In this document: in pieces, positions 61,806-64,000 of the stretch
Layout of the letters: every line of letters starts with the position of its first letter
How positions within the stretch are numbered: the first letter of the stretch is position 1
NCBI GenBank assembly: GCA_963708645.1
Contig: CAVPTA010000004.1
Span: forward strand, 87,998-151,997
Direction: 5' to 3'
Length of the DNA stretch: 64,000 nucleotides
Origin: RYN-133 sp963708645
GTDB lineage: Bacteria; Actinomycetota; Actinomycetes; Mycobacteriales; Jatrophihabitantaceae
Translations under genes and position numbers: made by a program
The notes under the pieces: generated by a model
Told to the model about the DNA's origin: nothing
Databases searched by the model: none
The model's input: the letters and a program-made list of their open reading frames with translations, nothing else

Positions 61806-62135
61806 ATGACCAGCACGCGCGTCACCGGCGACACGATCGCGAACGATGTCGGTGGACAGTTCCTCGACCTGATCTGCAGCGATGCGGACCTGCTCGACGC
61901 CGAGTTCGACGCGATCATCGCTGCAGAGTGGCCCGACCCGCCGACGGATGGGCGTCGTCGCAGCGGCGGCGACCGACCCGGTGCTGACGGGCCGGACCGC
62001 CGCACCGGCGCCCGTGCCCACTGCTCGGCGGCCCGGCTGCAGCAACCCGGCGTGGACGAGTGGGCACGGCAGCGCTCACCCCCGTCCCGACTCCTTGAGC
62101 TACCAACCAGAAGGGCAGGTGATCGCCACACGTGA
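61806..62135 (+). CDS. Small hypothetical protein downstream of hsp20
   Basis: 109 residues: GGQFLDLICSDADLLDAEFD and AIIAAEWPDP form a conserved-looking acidic helical segment, then an Arg-rich disordered tail. I recall similar short proteins in actinobacteria but cannot name a function. It starts 18 bases after the hsp20 stop; a GTG one codon upstream also fits. Confidence 0.55.
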   Translation: MTSTRVTGDTIANDVGGQFLDLICSDADLLDAEFDAIIAAEWPDPPTDGRRRSGGDRPGADGPDRRTGARAHCSAARLQQPGVDEWARQRSPPSRLLELPTRRAGDRHT

Positions 62136-62261
62136 TCCAAGTTTCCGAGGTGGCTGCTCGCCCCGCTCGTACGCACCACCCGAGAGCGTCCGACGCACAC
62201 CGCGCGGCGCCCGCGCCGTAACGGCGCCCACTCCTCGGGCCGGGTGGCAGCCCTCCTCGCA

Positions 62262-62294
62262 GTCGTGGTCCCGGCCAACGGCCGGGACCACGAC
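62262..62294 (+). terminator. Hairpin after the hsp20 unit
   Basis: A perfect 15-bp stem GTCGTGGTCCCGGCC/GGCCGGGACCACGAC with loop AAC, followed by CATTTC. It is the strongest terminator-like stem in the window and separates the hsp20 unit from the methyltransferase gene. Confidence 0.75.
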
Positions 62295-62399
62295 CATTTC
62301 ACGAGCGCACAAGCCGAATCTCGCCGCATGGGCGGTCAGGCAAGCCTTGCCGCACCGTCGGGCGGCGCCCATCATGTGAACGTCGCGAACTGATTGGCG

Positions 62400-63230
62400 G
62401 TGAGCGTGGTGGACAACCAAGCAGATCGTGGTCGCTATGCGCTGGGACACGGGGACACCGAAATCGATCGACTCCACACTCAGGCTCGCATCGTGGCGGC
62501 GATAACGCGACGATTCTGGCTAGCCGCCGGGGTGGGATCAGGGATGCAGGTGCTCGACGTCGGTTGCGGAGCCGGCCACACCTCGCTGTTGCTGGCCGAG
62601 TTGGTCGGGGAGCGGGGCAGCGTGGTCGGTGTCGACAACGCAGCTGATGCGGTCAGCGCCGCTCGCGCACGTAGCCGTGACGTCGACAACGTCGAATACA
62701 TTCACGCAGACCCGACCCAGTACGTTTTCGATCGTCGATTCGACGCCGTGGTCGGCCGTTACGTGTTGATGTTCCAGCCCGACCCGGCGCCCTTTCTGGC
62801 CAAGGTCGCGCGGCATGTGCAGCCGCACGGCATCGTGTCCTTCCACGAGCTGGACTTCAACGGAGTCAGCTCACGACCGCCAGTCACTGCATTCGACCAG
62901 GTCACGCGGTGGAATCTCGAAACGAGTCGCCGCTACGGCGCCGACCCGCACTGCGGGTCTCGTATGCCCGCGATCTATCTCGGGGCCGGTTTGCCCGCTC
63001 CGAGCGTCAGTGTCGAAATCGTGTCCGGCCGTGGGCGTGGTGCAGCGGACGTCTTGGTCAGAATGCGCAACCTCACGCGCAGCTTGCTGACAGAAATGCA
63101 GCACCAACAGGTGGCGACCGCTGACCAGGTGAGCATCGACACGCTCCTCGACCGGATGCTCACAGAAGCCGCCGGCAACGAAAGCCTGGTGACCGGCCCG
63201 GTCGAAGTCGGCGCGTACTGCACCCTCTGA
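62400..63230 (+). CDS. SAM-dependent class I methyltransferase
   Basis: 276 residues. SAM-binding motif I is LDVGCGAGHTSLLLAELVG, acidic motif II VVGVDNA and motif III NVEYIHADPTQ, so cofactor binding is intact. The C-terminal region (ELDFNGVSSRPPVTAF...) decides the substrate and is not recognised. The start could be TTG 62394, GTG 62400 or GTG 62406; none has a strong ribosome-binding site. Confidence 0.82.
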   Translation: MSVVDNQADRGRYALGHGDTEIDRLHTQARIVAAITRRFWLAAGVGSGMQVLDVGCGAGHTSLLLAELVGERGSVVGVDNAADAVSAARARSRDVDNVEYIHADPTQYVFDRRFDAVVGRYVLMFQPDPAPFLAKVARHVQPHGIVSFHELDFNGVSSRPPVTAFDQVTRWNLETSRRYGADPHCGSRMPAIYLGAGLPAPSVSVEIVSGRGRGAADVLVRMRNLTRSLLTEMQHQQVATADQVSIDTLLDRMLTEAAGNESLVTGPVEVGAYCTL

Positions 63231-63301
63231 TCGGTCGGTGACGCGCGTGGTCCACACATCGCGAGATCACACTCGGATCTGGGTTGATCGGTGGTGGGAC
63301 G

Positions 63302-63832
63302 ATGTCGAATGAGTGGACCGAGACCGAGCCGGCCGCACAACGTGGCGGGCGGCGTGATCAAAGGAGCCGGCTGTTGTCTGATGTGAACAAAGAGCTGGTC
63401 CGGAGGCACTTCGACGAGATCTGGAATCAGCGCAACCTGGCGGCCTGCGACGAGCTCATGGCCGAGGACTTCGTCGAGAACGCCGCGGCTCCTTTCGCTC
63501 CGACCAGCCCTGGCCGGGTGAACGGACCAGCCGCGATGCGTGAGACGGTCGCGTGGCTGACGACCCAGTTCCCCGACATTCGGATGGACGTCGAATCCGT
63601 TGTCGCCGAGGGCGACATCGTCGTCGCGCGCCTCATCAGCCGAGGCACGAACCTCGGCCAAGTTGGCGGTGGGCCTCCCGCCACCGGCAACGCATTCGCC
63701 GCGAGCCAAAGTCACTGGTTCAGAGTGGCCGACGGCAAATTGTGTGAGCACTGGGCCACGCGAGATGACCTGTCAGCCATGCTGCAACTCGGTGTGATTC
63801 AGCCTCCCGGGCGTCCACCTGGCGCCCGCTAG
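63302..63832 (+). CDS. SnoaL-like / ester cyclase family protein
   Basis: 176 residues. After about 30 disordered residues comes an NTF2-like fold: NKELVRRHFDEIWNQRNLAA, VENAAAPF, MRETVAWLTTQFPDIRMDVE and HWFRVADGKLCEHWATRDDL. SnoaL members are polyketide cyclases or steroid-type isomerases, but many act in unknown roles. The ATG at 63302 is preferred to a TTG/ATG six codons earlier. Confidence 0.8.
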   Translation: MSNEWTETEPAAQRGGRRDQRSRLLSDVNKELVRRHFDEIWNQRNLAACDELMAEDFVENAAAPFAPTSPGRVNGPAAMRETVAWLTTQFPDIRMDVESVVAEGDIVVARLISRGTNLGQVGGGPPATGNAFAASQSHWFRVADGKLCEHWATRDDLSAMLQLGVIQPPGRPPGAR

Positions 63833-63866
63833 TTCCCCGAACCAGCAACTACGGGTGTTCTTCTTA

Positions 63867-63922
63867 TGGCGGTGGCGGTGGGATTCGAACCCACGGTGGT
63901 TTTACCCACACACGCTTTCGAG
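63867..63922 (-). other. 3' fragment of tRNA-Ser (probable att site)
   Basis: On the minus strand this reads from the anticodon loop CTCGAAA (anticodon CGA) through a variable arm, T-arm GTGGGTTCGAATCCCAC, acceptor 3' strand CGCCACC, G and CCA. The 5' half is not there: the bases upstream do not contain GGTGGCG or a D-arm, and the anticodon stem does not pair. Identity begins inside the anticodon loop, as expected for the short copy left at one end of an element inserted at a tRNA gene. For this orientation the element would lie to the right of the window. Confidence 0.75.
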
Positions 63923-64000
63923 CCGCAGGAACGACCAGCCGATACCGCTTGGGACCCCGTATTTACTGGCTTGTATGACAGCGTATCGCGCCAATAGGAG

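Noticed and set aside
61778..62329. Minus-strand 183-codon frame over the post-hsp20 region
   Set aside because: It overlaps the better-supported small + strand gene and the hairpin, with no recognisable motif.

Overview
The window is high-GC actinobacterial DNA with GTG/TTG starts, 4-bp ATGA/GTGA overlaps and long stem terminators without T-tracts. GAF-ANTAR regulators, a PASTA-domain PBP and a get3-like ATPase pair fit the same picture. The left half follows the order of the Mycobacterium tuberculosis region around Rv3676-Rv3721 (crp, MBL hydrolase, RidA, ArsA pair, ponA2, phosphoesterase, then asd-ask, leuA, recR, ybaB, dnaX). Extra genes are inserted, and whiB4 is missing from its usual place. 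I infer an actinomycete outside Mycobacteriales, possibly a Frankineae/Jatrophihabitans-like soil lineage; the exact genus is a guess.

Layout. 0-8.8 kb: end of crp, MBL hydrolase, NUDIX gene (frameshifted), RidA, two ArsA/Get3-like ATPases, class A PBP, YqeY, metallophosphoesterase (frameshifted), tRNA-Pro(CGG). 9-13.3 kb: GT87-type membrane glycosyltransferase, a Wzz/BY-kinase-like protein with a degenerate ATP site, and a coiled-coil protein (frameshifted). 13.4-23.3 kb: def, a DUF559 protein between two related palindromes, asd-lysC, homocysteine methyltransferase-like gene, a GABA/putrescine catabolic pair, and leuA behind a leucine-rich leader peptide and attenuator. 23.3-32.3 kb: ECF sigma factor with membrane partner, a damaged nei-type glycosylase, an orphan mycosin-like protease pair, recR-ybaB-dnaX, an Erm-like methyltransferase, SRP RNA and tRNA-Ser(GGA).

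32.3-44.4 kb: diguanylate cyclase, transporters, universal stress protein, a MEDS/anti-sigma-type kinase, a CHASE3 kinase/response regulator/PP2C signalling operon, YceI behind a MarR-like operator, a VOC protein, and a retron-like reverse transcriptase with a frameshift. 44.7-52.8 kb: a 1,048-residue secreted beta-helix/Ig-repeat protein, two DHFR-like genes with internal deletions, and a PadR-controlled ABC exporter whose permease carries two frameshifts. 52.8-64 kb: hemolysin III-like protein, three GAF-ANTAR regulators, transglutaminase, a decayed substrate-binding-protein/MFS locus, a DapB-like protein lacking the catalytic histidines, a MerR/Hsp20 stress pair, a methyltransferase and a SnoaL-like protein. 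At the right edge is a 3' fragment of a tRNA-Ser gene that looks like an integration (att) scar.

Two window-wide themes deserve attention. First, three nested intergenic palindromes are built on the word GTGGTCA, with compensatory changes. Second, many genes are broken by single-base frameshifts, nearly all consistent with +1, or by internal deletions; this points to consensus errors, active gene decay, or both.
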